Shown one piece after another: positions 47,916-58,553 of a stretch of DNA of 62,430 bases. The stretch comes from Gnetum montanum. Its lineage: Eukaryota; Streptophyta; Gnetopsida; Gnetales; Gnetaceae. The stretch spans positions 6,004 through 68,433 of the forward strand of contig MNCI01003588.1 in assembly GCA_015680685.1 (NCBI GenBank), read 5' to 3'. The stretch's first letter is position 1, and the number at the start of each line of letters is the position of its first letter. Under the pieces are notes generated by a model, which was not told the origin of the DNA, did no database searches, and saw only the letters and a list, made by a program, of their open reading frames with translations. Position numbers and translations under genes: made by a program.

Positions 47916-48124
47916 AAAATTTGCACAGGAGAGTCTGTGCCGAAATGTTCAGTGTGGACTTCTGAAGTTGGTTTACAAGGGAATCAGCATGTGGTAGTAT
48001 TTGTTTTGTTATATATATATTTTTTTTGTATTTTTTAAAAAAATTAATTAAAACGAGTAATAAATAAATAAAAAACAAACAAAATGCAAGGTGGCAGTGG
48101 CAGCAGCGATGATGCGGCTCAGCA

Positions 48125-48134
48125 CTATATATAG
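48125..48134 (+). promoter_or_regulatory. TATA box for the antisense gene, element 2
   Basis: CTATATATAG about 230 bases upstream of the first coding exon at 48367. Element 1 has a TATA box in the matching place on its antisense strand. Confidence 0.68.
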
Positions 48135-48169
48135 CGCAGGGGTGTCATTTGTGAGCATTGTGAATTTGA

Positions 48170-49260
48170 AGTAAGCATAAACATCGAGCATAAGTGTAAA
48201 AAGTGAGCGTAAGCGTAAACCTCAAACCCCAGCATAAACACAGGAGCGTAGAGGCTTAAGACTTCAACGTGAGTGTATAGGCTCCTACCTAGCGTACAGG
48301 TTTCAGTTCAGCGTGCGGTTTAGACCTCAGCGTAGACCCTATTAATTGCAGCGTAGAGGATGCCAAATGGGCAAGGGCAAGGAGGTAGAAAGCCAGGGGA
48401 GGAAGGGGCCTGATCTAACTTTTGTGGAGGAGAGCGAGGCCATGCTGCAGTGTCTGCCCAGGCCAAGGGTTCCATCATGGCCTAGATTTTCACACAGGTA
48501 GGCTCTAATCCTGCCTCTATCAGTTATTTTCATCTGTACATATTATTTTGGCGTAGATAGTTTTCGTAGCGTAGAGAGTTTTAATAGTGTAGATAGTTTC
48601 TGTAGCGTAGAGGGTTTCGGCGTATATGCCCAGCATAGCCAGTTAGCATAGAGGGCCTGTACGCTAAGCGTAGGTCCGCAGCGTAGAGGGTCTCTATAGC
48701 ATATAGCGTAAACTGTATATGGCATAAACTGTATATAGTGTAAATTGTTTTGTCAGTGCATAGCGTAAACAATTTTACTAGCATGAAGCATAGATGATTT
48801 TATCAGTATGAAGCGTAGATGATTTTCACAGCATGTACATTGACTGTTTTCACAGCGTATACGCTAGTCGTTTCCACGACGTATATGCCAATGATTTTCA
48901 TAGGGTATACGCTAAGCATAAACAGTTTATTCTTTTCAAGTAGGGTATAGCGTAGACCTGTTTTCCTAGCGTATAGCGTAAACTGTTTTCACAGCATTCA
49001 GCATACTCTGTTTGCACTGTGTATACGCTAACTGTTTGCACGGCGTATAGCGTAAATTGTTTTCATAGCGTATACGCTGGCAGTTTTTTACGGCATATAT
49101 GCTGATGATTTTCATAGTGTGTACGCTGCTCATAAATGGTTTTCATAGCGTATACGCTGACGGTTTTTATAGCGTATACACTGACGATTTTCATGGCGTA
49201 TACGCTAACGATTTTTACAGCGTATACGCTGAGCGTGAACAATTGGTTGAACAGTGTATA
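48170..49260 (+). repeat. GCGTAGA/GCGTATACGC repeats in leader and first intron of the antisense gene
   Basis: Units AGCGTAGAGG, AGCGTAAAC and GCGTATACGC recur through the leader and most of intron 1 (48498-49377), with spacers such as GTTTTCATA. The same units make up the LTR array and the sense leader. Frames reading through them are shadows. Confidence 0.8.
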
Positions 49261-51931
49261 CACTGATCGAAAACATGTTTGTAATTTTTCTAAGTGTTGG
49301 CCTACAACATGGAATTTTGTTATTTCATCTCCTTTTTATGTATGGTTGATTTATCGTGGCTTCTTGGTTGCTTGTAGGGACACTGAGCCTTTTGTCCTGG
49401 TAGTTGAGCTAGTTGTAGTACTAGCATGGTTTGGCCCCCTTGAGGCCAATGAACCTACCCCTGATCTCATCGTTGACGACAATGGGGTGTGGTTCAAGGA
49501 AGGGGCGTGTGAATTTCTCACCTTCATCCTAGACAGATTTAAGATGGTGGTCTAGTCACACTTGAACGAACAAGTGGCACAGAGCGTGCTTGAGGATATG
49601 TTGCCAAGAGCTTCAGAGGGTGTCACGGTCTCCATAGAAGATATCGATGAAGGGCCACTTGTGATCAAGCACGGTCCCTCCGGTGGACCCAAATCTACTT
49701 GCCTGTTAGTGCGCATGTGGGAACTATTGCCCCGAGGGCGTGATTATCTTAACAACACTTTTTTTTAGCTACGCATGCACACACACTATTCCAGAACTCT
49801 CCTGGCATAGTGCACCAGGTAGAGAGGTAGGAATTTTTTTAGCTTGTCGTGCTTGGTTTTTATCATTTGGCGTTTGCTTCTATTTTGACAACTGTTCTTT
49901 TGCAGGCCCCAAGTTACCCAAGATGGCACATGCGTTAATGATGATGGGCTTGCCTTGGCTCATACTACTCTAGAGACGTTTATGGCAGGTCCCATCCTTT
50001 GTGGAGCTATGTTAGCTCAAACCAAGGGTGATATTGTCCATTTTCATAAACGATTTTCTAGAGCGTTCGCACAATGCACAGCTCGTGGGTGGTTGCATGG
50101 AGATTGGTCGCATAAGGGACCAATTTTTCCTCGTGACTCTAACTTGGGTAGCACCTCTAAGTCCACTACTAAAGGTAAGTGACAATATTTTCTAGATGTG
50201 TTAATGTGTCTGTTAAACTGCCGGGGGTTATACTGATGTGATGGTTTCGAATCGTATGTACAGTTGATGTCCCTTCCGGCGGAGACTCTGTCATAACACA
50301 ACGAACTAAGAGTACCCTCTCGATGAAGTTCGGGGAGATCAGTAAGGCACAGAAATGGTTGCGCACCCATGCCCCACCGTCGATCGTCCGTTGTTTAGAT
50401 GATGTCGGCCTTATGGAGCTCTTTACAACCCTGAGCCCTAATGTGTCGATAGCCGAAATGATTGGAATTGTTGATTCATTTGACAAATCCGTCTCTTACT
50501 ACAGCACCTAGATTAAGGGTGTTAAGATAGTCTTCCATCTTTCATCCAAATTCTTTTCAAACCTATTTGGTGTACCGGAAGATGGCGTAGATGTAGTTTT
50601 GGATAGGGCTTAGAAAGAGCTTCATATGGTATGTGAGCTGGAGGACTGGTTGGGCGTTACCAAGGGTGCTAAGGGATTCCCTATGCAGGGGAAGTCAAAG
50701 GTTGAGGAAGTTAATGAATTATATCCCCTGTTTAGGGCATGGGTATTCCCTAAATCCCTTTCCCAAGTGCGGATTCTTGGTGTTGAAGTTGTACATATTA
50801 TGCAAACCATCCTAGAAATTGGAATGCATTATAACTGGGCCCAATTTTTGTTGTCGGGCCTTCATAAGGAGATAGTGCAATTGCACTTAAATGTCGAGGC
50901 ACAGTCCCACTTTACCTTTGCATTCTGTGCCAGTTATCTTCACCGTTTGGCTGAGTTTCTAGTGGTTCACGTGGACAATAAGTATGTTCTACGGGATCGA
51001 GGTCAATTATCTCGCCCGTGGATCAACCATTTGTTTGAAACAGCTGAGTCCCAAGATGCACCTGAGGGAATTGATGAATCCGTATCTATCACGATAGGGG
51101 GATCATCTGGTACCTCAATCCACACACGTGATAGTGTGGGGTTGGAACTAGACGACGTGCCTTATACTGCCAAGAGAGCAGAATGGGTCATCAAAGAGAC
51201 CATCGATAAGGCCAAGACGAAGCTGATGAAGCGTGAATGTTCAATCGAGGAGGCCTCAAATGCGGACGAGCCACGGGTGAAGTGCATACAGTTCAAGATG
51301 CCTATCTGAGGTAACTAAACTCAGTACACTTATTGCTTCATCATTTTTGTCTTATTCATAATTTTGTATTTTGACCGCTTACATGCCACTGATGCCTTTA
51401 GACTTGACTCGAGAAGTGAGGAGGCAAGAATTAGAGACTATCATTGAAGAGGAGGAAGCTACAATGGAGTTAATGACTAAGGAGGAAGATGTGAGAAAAT
51501 ATCAGGTGGGAGGGACGGAAGAGCTGGGGGAAGACACCACAAAGACTGAACTAGTGGATGACCAGAGTGGTATCGATGAAATGTTCAGCAGCTTCCTTAA
51601 GGGAAGACTAGACTTAGGCGAACCTCCAAACCTAGAAAGGGACAGAGAACATTGTATGTTTTCTTTTATTTTATTATGTTGCTTTGTGAGCCATTGTCTC
51701 TATGGTATCTTACTTTTATTTTTTCATCCCTTCCAGACGAAGGTAGTGAAACCAGAACGATGCAGCTGGACGTGCCCATGAAAACAGCTCCCCCTGAAAG
51801 GACTGCGGAGGTTAGTCCGTCTCGTACTCGTGGACCATTTACTTGGACCGAAATGCCAAGTAAAATGGATTTTGTGGCTGGTATCGCTGAGGAGGTTGTT
51901 GAACATATTCAGGAAGCCCACCCTGAGATAG
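48367..51931 (+). pseudogene. Element 2 antisense multi-exon gene (extra ORF)
   Basis: Gene on the strand opposite gag-pol, located between protease and RT. Exons: 48367-48497 (MGKGKEVESQGRKG start), 49378-49818, 49906-50174, 50264-51310, 51402-51653 and 51737-51931. All introns are GT-AG; introns after the first are 83-91 bases. Joining exons 1-2, 3-4, 4-5 and 5-6 keeps the frame. Exon 4 is 1047 bases, the same as in element 1, and encodes AQKWLRTHAPP, DWLGV and HYNWAQFLLSGL, a pattern resembling the putative plant transposon protein family (by eye). Faults: TAG at 49553 (Trp in element 1), TAG at 50509 (Gln in element 1), a stop at 50611, a slip in a T-run near 49760 and TGA at 51307. The coiled-coil exon of element 1 is absent. 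Function unknown. Confidence 0.82.
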
Positions 51932-52350
51932 GTACAAATATTTCAAGTCTTTTGCAGCTTTAGAGTTTCACACCCTGTTTTTGTTGTTTTAGCATTTTTT
52001 TTCTATATACATGAATTGTAAATTGAATTATTTGAATTGTATTGAATGGATGACTAAAATCAATTAACTCTTGTAATTGTACATCATTACATGTATATAT
52101 ACATAATTTTTACTTATATATTTTTTTGTTGTGGATTTTGGGTTTAAATGTAAACACGACACGATAATATGAAATGTTTTGGTTTGTTTTTATGGTTTAA
52201 GTGTAATGCACGGATGTAATCATAAGTAGCACTGTAATTACTAGCAAAAGATAATTACAAAAAGGGAAAACAAGGCAATGCAAGTGTAAATTCAAACAGT
52301 GAACTGGAATATGAAAAAAAAACAAAAAACGAAGTAGAAGTGGATGTTCT
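51932..52350. other. Sequence between antisense gene and array C2
   Basis: AT-rich, non-coding. A splice-donor-like GGTACAAAT opens it (51931), but the exon expected from element 1 is missing, so a deletion probably removed the 3' end of the gene. Confidence 0.5.
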
Positions 52351-52611
52351 AGTTTAAGGCCATTTCGGGCCACTCGTACTAGTTTAAGGCCATTTCGGGC
52401 CATACGCACTAGTTTAAGGTCATTTCAGGCCATGCGTAAATAGGAGAAGTTTCAAGTGACCTGGATTGATTTCTTAGGTGACCGACCATTTCTGATCGTG
52501 GCTAGTTTTATGTCGTTGCGGAAATGATAGTTTAACATCATTCCAAACTTAGAATGTAGTTTAATGTCGTTTCGGACAATTTGTAGTTTAACGTCATTTT
52601 GGACTATTTGT
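52351..52611 (-). repeat. Hairpin array C2, antisense-gene/protease boundary
   Basis: On the plus strand, eight or so AGTTTAA units: GGCC-ATTTCG-GGCC twice, GGTC-ATTTCA-GGCC, TGTC-GTTTCG-GACA, CGTC-ATTTTG-GACT and eroded forms. The last unit reaches the protease-ORF stop at 52615. Confidence 0.83.
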
Positions 52612-52614
52612 TTT

Positions 52615-54600
52615 TTATTGATTTAGTAATTTTTTGATTTTTCTCATTTTGACATTAGGAGATGCGTTAGCGGGTATGATTCTATATTCAGCTTCCCCTT
52701 CGCTGATCACGTTGAATGGTAATTCAGCCCAAGGGACGTCTAATGGGATAATTCCTGCGTTGGTGTTTTCTTGCACTTCTGTATGTGTCGTGGTTTCCAT
52801 GTTAGTTGTGGTTTCTAAGTGAGGTTGTGTATGTATGATTTCAGGCCTGGGTGTTTCTATTTCGGGTGGATTTTCCTTTGTGCCTACGAGATAATTGCCT
52901 ACTGGTTGTTGCTCAATTGTATCGTCTTGTTTAGGCTCTTCGAGTTAACCTCTGAGCCTTGGTCTATATCTATGTATGATGAGATGATGGATGTAGCAGC
53001 CTCCCTGTGTATAACAATTTCGCCACCTTCATAAGGCAAGTGAATTTCTTGGTGTATAGGGGAAGAGACTGCTTTTAGTTGGGCTAACCAGGGCCTTCCC
53101 AATATTAGGTTGAACCCTAACATTTCATCAATTACCAGAAAGTCAGCAGATGTGGGGAATTGATCCCCTGCTATGAAGTCTAAAGTCACGGTGTCTTTGA
53201 CTATCACGCGCGATCCACTAAACGATTTCAAGCATGTGGTGGTAGTTGGTTTAATTAGCTCTGTAAGCCCCAATTGTTCAACGATGGGATATGGCACTAC
53301 GTTTGTGGCAGCTCCATCATCTACATGGATCCTATGTATCTTGAATTGGTTTATTCGTATTGTTATGAACATAGGGGCTGTTGTTACCTCTCCCGTTTTC
53401 TGATCCGACTGGATGTTGTCACTATGGAAACTTAATGGCTTGGAAGTTGACCCTTGGGGTGAGTACATTACCGCATGAATTGAAGGTTCATTTGAAAGCA
53501 AGTCCTCGCTTACTGGGATAGATGTTAACATGCGCACTAAAGCTTCGCGATGGGTTTGAGATGTCAACACTAGGTCATATAAACTTAATGAAGTATTTTT
53601 TTTGTTTGAGTGCTTGCGTGACTTGTGTTAGGGCTATTACTAGGTCTCTACTGTTGGGTGTATGTTTGTCAGTAGTGACTTGGTTCATTGGGCCCAACAT
53701 TTTTATTTTGTGCATCGTTGGTTTGTCTTTTTTGCCCGGAATCGCTGATTTGGGCGTGTCATGTTTTCAGGATGATTCACCTTCATGGCCTGTGTTTGGT
53801 TTATCGTTAGGTGGTGTCATGGGTACTGCGTTTAGCAGGGTAGGTTTAGGAGGTCCTAAGGCTAGCAGTTGATGCTCCTTCTCCAAGCATTCGCGTATAA
53901 GCTTATCCGCTAAGTGTTCTCGTATGTGGCGTGGGGGTGTAGTTGGTTTCAAAGCCTCAAGCTGTTTTGGGATTCGTACTACGTATGGAGTCGGGTAGGG
54001 TTGCAGTTGGACGGTTGCATACGATTGAGCCCCAGGCTAGCTAGGCACCTTGATGACATAACGGCTAGGTTTATTGTGTGTTTACAAAGTGGAGGATTGG
54101 TGATCACTAGGACGTTCAGGTGTCCTAACGACGTATGGAGTTGGCCTAGCTAGAGGTTGTACCTCTGCTGTTGTGACGATAGGTGGTACTTGGACTATGT
54201 ATGGAGTGGTCCGAATAGGAGGTGTTGGTGAGTTTGTCGTAGTAGCGGCGGGAGGTATGCACACCACATATGGTTTTTTGCATGTCAGGGTGTTAGAAGG
54301 TGCTACGGTGAGGGGTACTCTAACGACATAAGACTTCTGTGGTGAATATGATGACTGAGGCGCCGATGTTTGTATAGTGGGAGGAGTACGCAATACAAAT
54401 GGTTTATTAGGCATTTTCTGCTCATGGTTAGAATATACGGTGTTAATGCTACGTGTTTCAAGTTCATTATCAAGGTAGATTGTGTTGCTCACGTACGGTG
54501 CCTCTATGGTATTTAGAGGATCTTTGTACACACCCATGGCCTGGTTTTGTGGTTGGACTGGGTTGGCTTCATCAAAGGTGATCTGACCTCCATCGATCAT
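52615..54600 (-). pseudogene. Element 2 protease and proline-rich linker
   Basis: The C-terminal part of the gag-protease polyprotein. The linker (about 53950-54450) repeats a P-Y-V-V-R-x-P motif about every 25 residues. The protease (52899-53570) has MFITIRI, HVDDGAATNVVP around the catalytic Asp (about 53310-53335) and LILGRPWLAQL. The tail continues in the frame ending at 52615. Stops near 52900 and frame changes near 53570 and 53900 break it. Confidence 0.88.
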
Positions 54601-56903
54601 TCGTTGGATTTCTTATTTTAGGGTGAAACAGTAATCTATGCCATGGCCTGTTGCATTGGTGATAGTCACAAAAACAGTCCATTCTAAAGCCTTTTGGCAT
54701 TGGGGGCTCATCTGGCGTTGCTAGGCTTGGGTTCTGAACCAGTTGATAGAACCGATCATGCCTCTAGATCGCTGCAGGGGACAACTGTTTATGTTTCATT
54801 AATCCAGCCTTTAGGAGTTGGTCGAATAGCTTCGATGGTTTCATGGGTAGTGGTGTGTATTAAGAGGGGTCCTTTCTCTCGAAGTTTCTCGTACGATTCG
54901 GTGTTGGGTTCTGTGACGAGGATGATTCTGGTGCGGTCGCGGGAGTGGGTTTAGTGTAATTAGTAGGGGCCACAAGTGGTTTTCCTTTTTTTCCCACGTT
55001 TGCTTGTTGTGTTTCTGCTAATGCTGCTATAGTTCTTTTAACCTTTTCTTTATCTTTCTTACTGTGTTGATTCTTAAAGGCTAAATGTGCAGGATCATGA
55101 CTAGTTTGCGCTGCCTCCTCTATGCTCTTAATTTGTACAAACGCTGGACTCAGATTACATGCATTAAGATAATATAGTTTGGATTTGACAAATTCATTGA
55201 CAGCCCCTTTTAGGATTGTGAGGAGATATGTCTCTGGGATCGGCTCATGGAGTTCGTTGAGAGCAACACTCCACCGCTGGATGAACTTCTGGACAGGTTC
55301 AAGGGATGCTTGTTTGACCTGTATGAGGCTGTCTAGCGTGGCTTTAGGCTTCAAATTATACTTGAACCTGGTGACGAATTGGTGCACCAAATCTTCCAGA
55401 GAAGATATTGAGTTTCGTGGCAAGGCTCGATACCAATCAAGTGCTCTCCCGACGAGGGACATGGGGAACACTCGTAGAATGGCATGTGGTCACACCTGAA
55501 GCAGCACACATTCTAATCTAAATGTTACGAGGTGAGCATTGGGATCTATCTCCCCATTATATTTAGTTAGCATCGGCAAAGATACACCCTTAGGTAAGGT
55601 TAGGGGCGGAACAGAAGAGCTGATGGGGTCATCGTGATAAAAATCGACTACCTTCAACTCTCCACCGGTGGCTGTCTTGAGCCGCTTGACCTCGTCGATT
55701 AGTTCCTGCATTAGTTTTTTAGCATCAGCCCAGTCTTGAGCGCTAGGTGACATGGCAGCTTGGGGATATGGTACCGTATACAGATTAGATTGTTGGATAG
55801 TGGGTTGAAAGGTGGAAAGTTGTGTAGTTGGAGGTTGTACTTGTGGGATATTCGTAGTGGGTGGTGCAAAGGGTGGCACGTTGTAGGCAAGGGATTGCTA
55901 TTGTTGTGGTTGTCCTTAAGGAATATTAGCTTGTAAGATTGTGTGAGGTGGTATGTTATAATGAGGGGGTTGATGTGATTGGGCACCAATCGTTGTCCAT
56001 TGCCCGATCATGTTTTGTGTTGTAATCCGTTGAACTTGTTGGGTTACCGCTGTGAAGGATGTTCCTTGGGTTGGGATGTGCAGTATGTAATGAGCAGATG
56101 TAGAAGCCGATATTATGTGTGGCATTCTGATCACTCGAGGTGGGAGGGTTGCTCCTACGTTATTTTGAGGAGGTTGCATTTGTAAGAATGAGGGTACCGT
56201 GGCCATAGGGAAAATTACGAGGGAAAGCGTGTTGACTTGAACATCAGTTGCTGGAGGAATGGGGATGAGAGTGGGTGCCTCTTGTTGAAGCANCAGGGGA
56301 AATTACGAGGGAAAGTGTGTTGACTTGAACATCGGTTGCTGGAGGAATGGGGATGAGAGTGGGTGCCTCTTGTTGAAGCACATGCGCTTGCGTGATTTTG
56401 AATAGCTAGAGGGACATAGTTTCGCCTGTGAAAGGGTGAAACGATGAGTTTGTATAAGTTTGTGGGCTGAGGGTGTGGTATGAATCTTCATGCTTGGATT
56501 GAGTTGCGAAGTCGTCCTCTTCTTCCAATTGAGGATTTACCACAGGCTGGTCCAGAGGATGATTCTTTAGTAGTAGGAGCTGAGAGATAAGCTCAGAGTA
56601 ATGTTCTGGGAGAGGAATGATGTCGTATGGTAAAGGGATGAACTCATGTCCTCCTCTGTAAAACAATTCGTATTGTCTTTTAGCCTCCATCTCAGCTTGG
56701 TCCACAGTTATGCTTACTTGTATTTTCACACATATGAAATTGTATTGGTCCTGGGGTATGATGTTAAATGATGGGTTCCTCCCTTGCAATCTAAGAGACC
56801 GGCGAGGCCCCACAGTGGGTTGTACCACAGGTTCTTCAACAGCCATGATGCCTATGATGTCTACGACTGGCTTGGTTACAGCGTTGGAGTTTGTGGTGTT
56901 CAT
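54600..56903 (-). pseudogene. Element 2 gag
   Basis: ATG at 56903 follows the leader. The N-terminus contains RRSLRLQGRNP and HEFIPLPYDIIPLPEHY. A Pro/Gln/Thr-rich middle (55490-56206) is followed by LPMLTKYNGEIDPNAHL and the gag core (55471-54860), with RALDWYRALPRNSISSLEDL and FIQRWSVALNELHE. A zinc-knuckle-like CFCDYHQ...GHGIDYC near 54600-54665 is split by a frameshift. The frame is also broken near 56290 by an assembly N with an 85-base duplication, so part of the damage is artificial. Confidence 0.88.
56208..56380. repeat. Direct duplication around a single N (assembly join)
   Basis: 56208-56292 and 56297-56380 are near-identical (two substitutions and a small length difference), with an N at 56293 between them. 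This looks like two contig ends whose overlap was not merged. Confidence 0.85.
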
Positions 56904-56939
56904 GATGAACAGTTGAGAATATGGTACAGTGAAAGGGTA

Positions 56940-57400
56940 TGAAACTGGTATAATAGTACGTCAGCAGCGTAGACAAGGTCTACAGCATAGAGCGTAGACA
57001 GAGTTAGCGTAGAGCATAGATAGAGTCAATGTAGAGCACGTAGCGTAGATGCAGCAGCGTAGACAAAGTCTACAGCGTAGAGAGTGCAGCATAAATACAA
57101 CAGTGTAGATGAGTCTACGGCGTAGAGCGTACAACGTAGATAGCGTCAGCGTAAATAGGGTTTACAGCGTACAGAGTGTAGCGTATACTGGATGGCAGCG
57201 TAGACGAGTCTACAGCATAGAGTGTGTTGCGTATACTGAACAATGTAGACGCTGGGAAGTGTGTAGATAGGGTCAGCGTATGCTCAACAGCGTAGACGTT
57301 GGGAAGTGTGTAGACAGAGTTGGGGTAAACTCAGCAGCATAGACACTGGGAGCTCTGCAAACAAGGTCGGCGTAAACTCGGCAGCATAAACGCTTGGAGC
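56940..57400 (-). repeat. Sense-leader GCGTAGAC repeats, element 2
   Basis: About twenty degenerate units such as AGCGTAGAC, AGCGTAGAGC and GTCTACAGC lie between gag and primer site. They occupy the place of the degenerate leader repeats of element 1 (6500-6730). Confidence 0.8.
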
Positions 57401-57428
57401 TTTGAAGACAGTAAGTTTTAGGCAGTTT

Positions 57429-57448
57429 GGCCGTCCTTCTAGCACCAA
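57429..57448 (-). promoter_or_regulatory. Primer-binding site of element 2
   Basis: On the minus strand TTGGTGCTAGAAGGACGGCC begins four bases after the 5' LTR. It differs from element 1 at one base. Confidence 0.8.
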
Positions 57449-57452
57449 TTTC

Positions 57453-58553
57453 TGTACCATCCGAAATCGTCGGTCTCTGGCTAGAAAGAAACAGAAACTG
57501 GGAGATCTTCGGACACGCACAGAAGACCCTACCTTCACTTGAGGGCGATCTGGAATTAACGAAGGCAGAGTACCTTGAGTGGTTTGCGCGCGGATCAGGC
57601 AAGGATTTCCCCAAACGTACACCGAGGTGCTATACGCTAGGTTATATGTGAACGGCTTAACAGATGTAAAACAAAACGTAAACAGCGTAACTGGTGTAAA
57701 TAGAGCATAAACGTACAAGGGTGTAAATAGTAAACATGCAAAAATTAATGAAAAACTATAACAGATTTTAGGAAGAAAATGCAACAATATTATTGCAAAG
57801 TGAAAGTTACAATGCATCGGTCCAACGTAGTTGTGGCTTTCACACAAGGCAGACGAATAGCCCTGGTGGATGTAGGGATGACAGTGTGTTGGTTCAAACT
57901 GCAGGTATAGCGTAGAGGCTGTATGCTCAGCGTACAGGGTTGAGCTCCAGCGTACAAGGTTCTCTGCTCTGGTTCTTAGCATCTCTGTTTTTCTCTCTGG
58001 TTTGCTCAAAATTGCCAACCTCGATCTAATGAAAAATTGAGGTTTTTATACAGGTTTAGACGTTAGACTCAGGTTGGGTGACACGTGGTGCATTGACCAG
58101 GTGCGAAAGAATAAAATTTACAAGTATACAGTGTGTTGTACGCTAGCGTATACACACTAGACATATGACCTCGGCGTACAGACTTGATCAGAACGGAAGA
58201 AGTCGCTCGTTTCTCCATATTTGAATTCAGCTACCCTGAAGATGCTGCCTGTAGATGTTCAGCTCGGTTGAAACTGGTTGTAGACTTTGTACATGCTGGG
58301 CGTATACGCTGGCCGTATACGCTGAGATTATATACTTAGTAAAAACTAAGTATCTTGATCTCCGAAGTTGCCATGTTTGATACCAGATGCTGCCATGGTC
58401 ACCTGTGGGTCCTAGGGACCTGCTTCTTGTTGAGTTCGACTCAGCTTGAAGCTGTCTGTGGGGCCCTCAAGCTTTTAGTCATGTTGAGGGACATCATGAC
58501 TTAGCCCGATTCTTGTTGGAGAAGTACTAAGCTTGAAATTTTGTGGTGTTTCA
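57453..58553 (-). repeat. Element 2 5' LTR (right copy)
   Basis: 1101 bases, matching 41425-42762 except for loss of most GCGTATACGC units. TATAAAAA on the minus strand at 58043-58050. Ends at the target duplication CTTGG (58554-58558). Confidence 0.92.

Larger units (their letters stand above)
41425..58553 (-). mobile_element. Element 2: Tat-type Ty3/gypsy retrotransposon, about 17.1 kb
   Basis: LTRs 41425-42762 and 57453-58553 start TG and end CA (as written on the plus strand) and are flanked by a perfect duplication CTTGG (41420-41424, 58554-58558). The element reads on the minus strand: primer site, GCGTAGAC leader, gag-protease, hairpin array, antisense gene (plus strand), hairpin array, RT-RNaseH-aRNaseH-integrase, hairpin array, polypurine tract. 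It is better preserved than element 1, with an intact YVDD, but still broken. Confidence 0.95.

Noticed and set aside
49063-49330. Frames on both strands through the GCGTATACGC array
   Set aside because: The palindromic repeat is open on both strands; the true exon starts only at the acceptor before 49378.
54694-54954. Plus-strand frames opposite element 2 gag, and similar ones at 53522-53872 and 55179-55499
   Set aside because: Opposite strand of recognisable gag-protease coding sequence; no splice or domain support, unlike the gene at 48367-51931.
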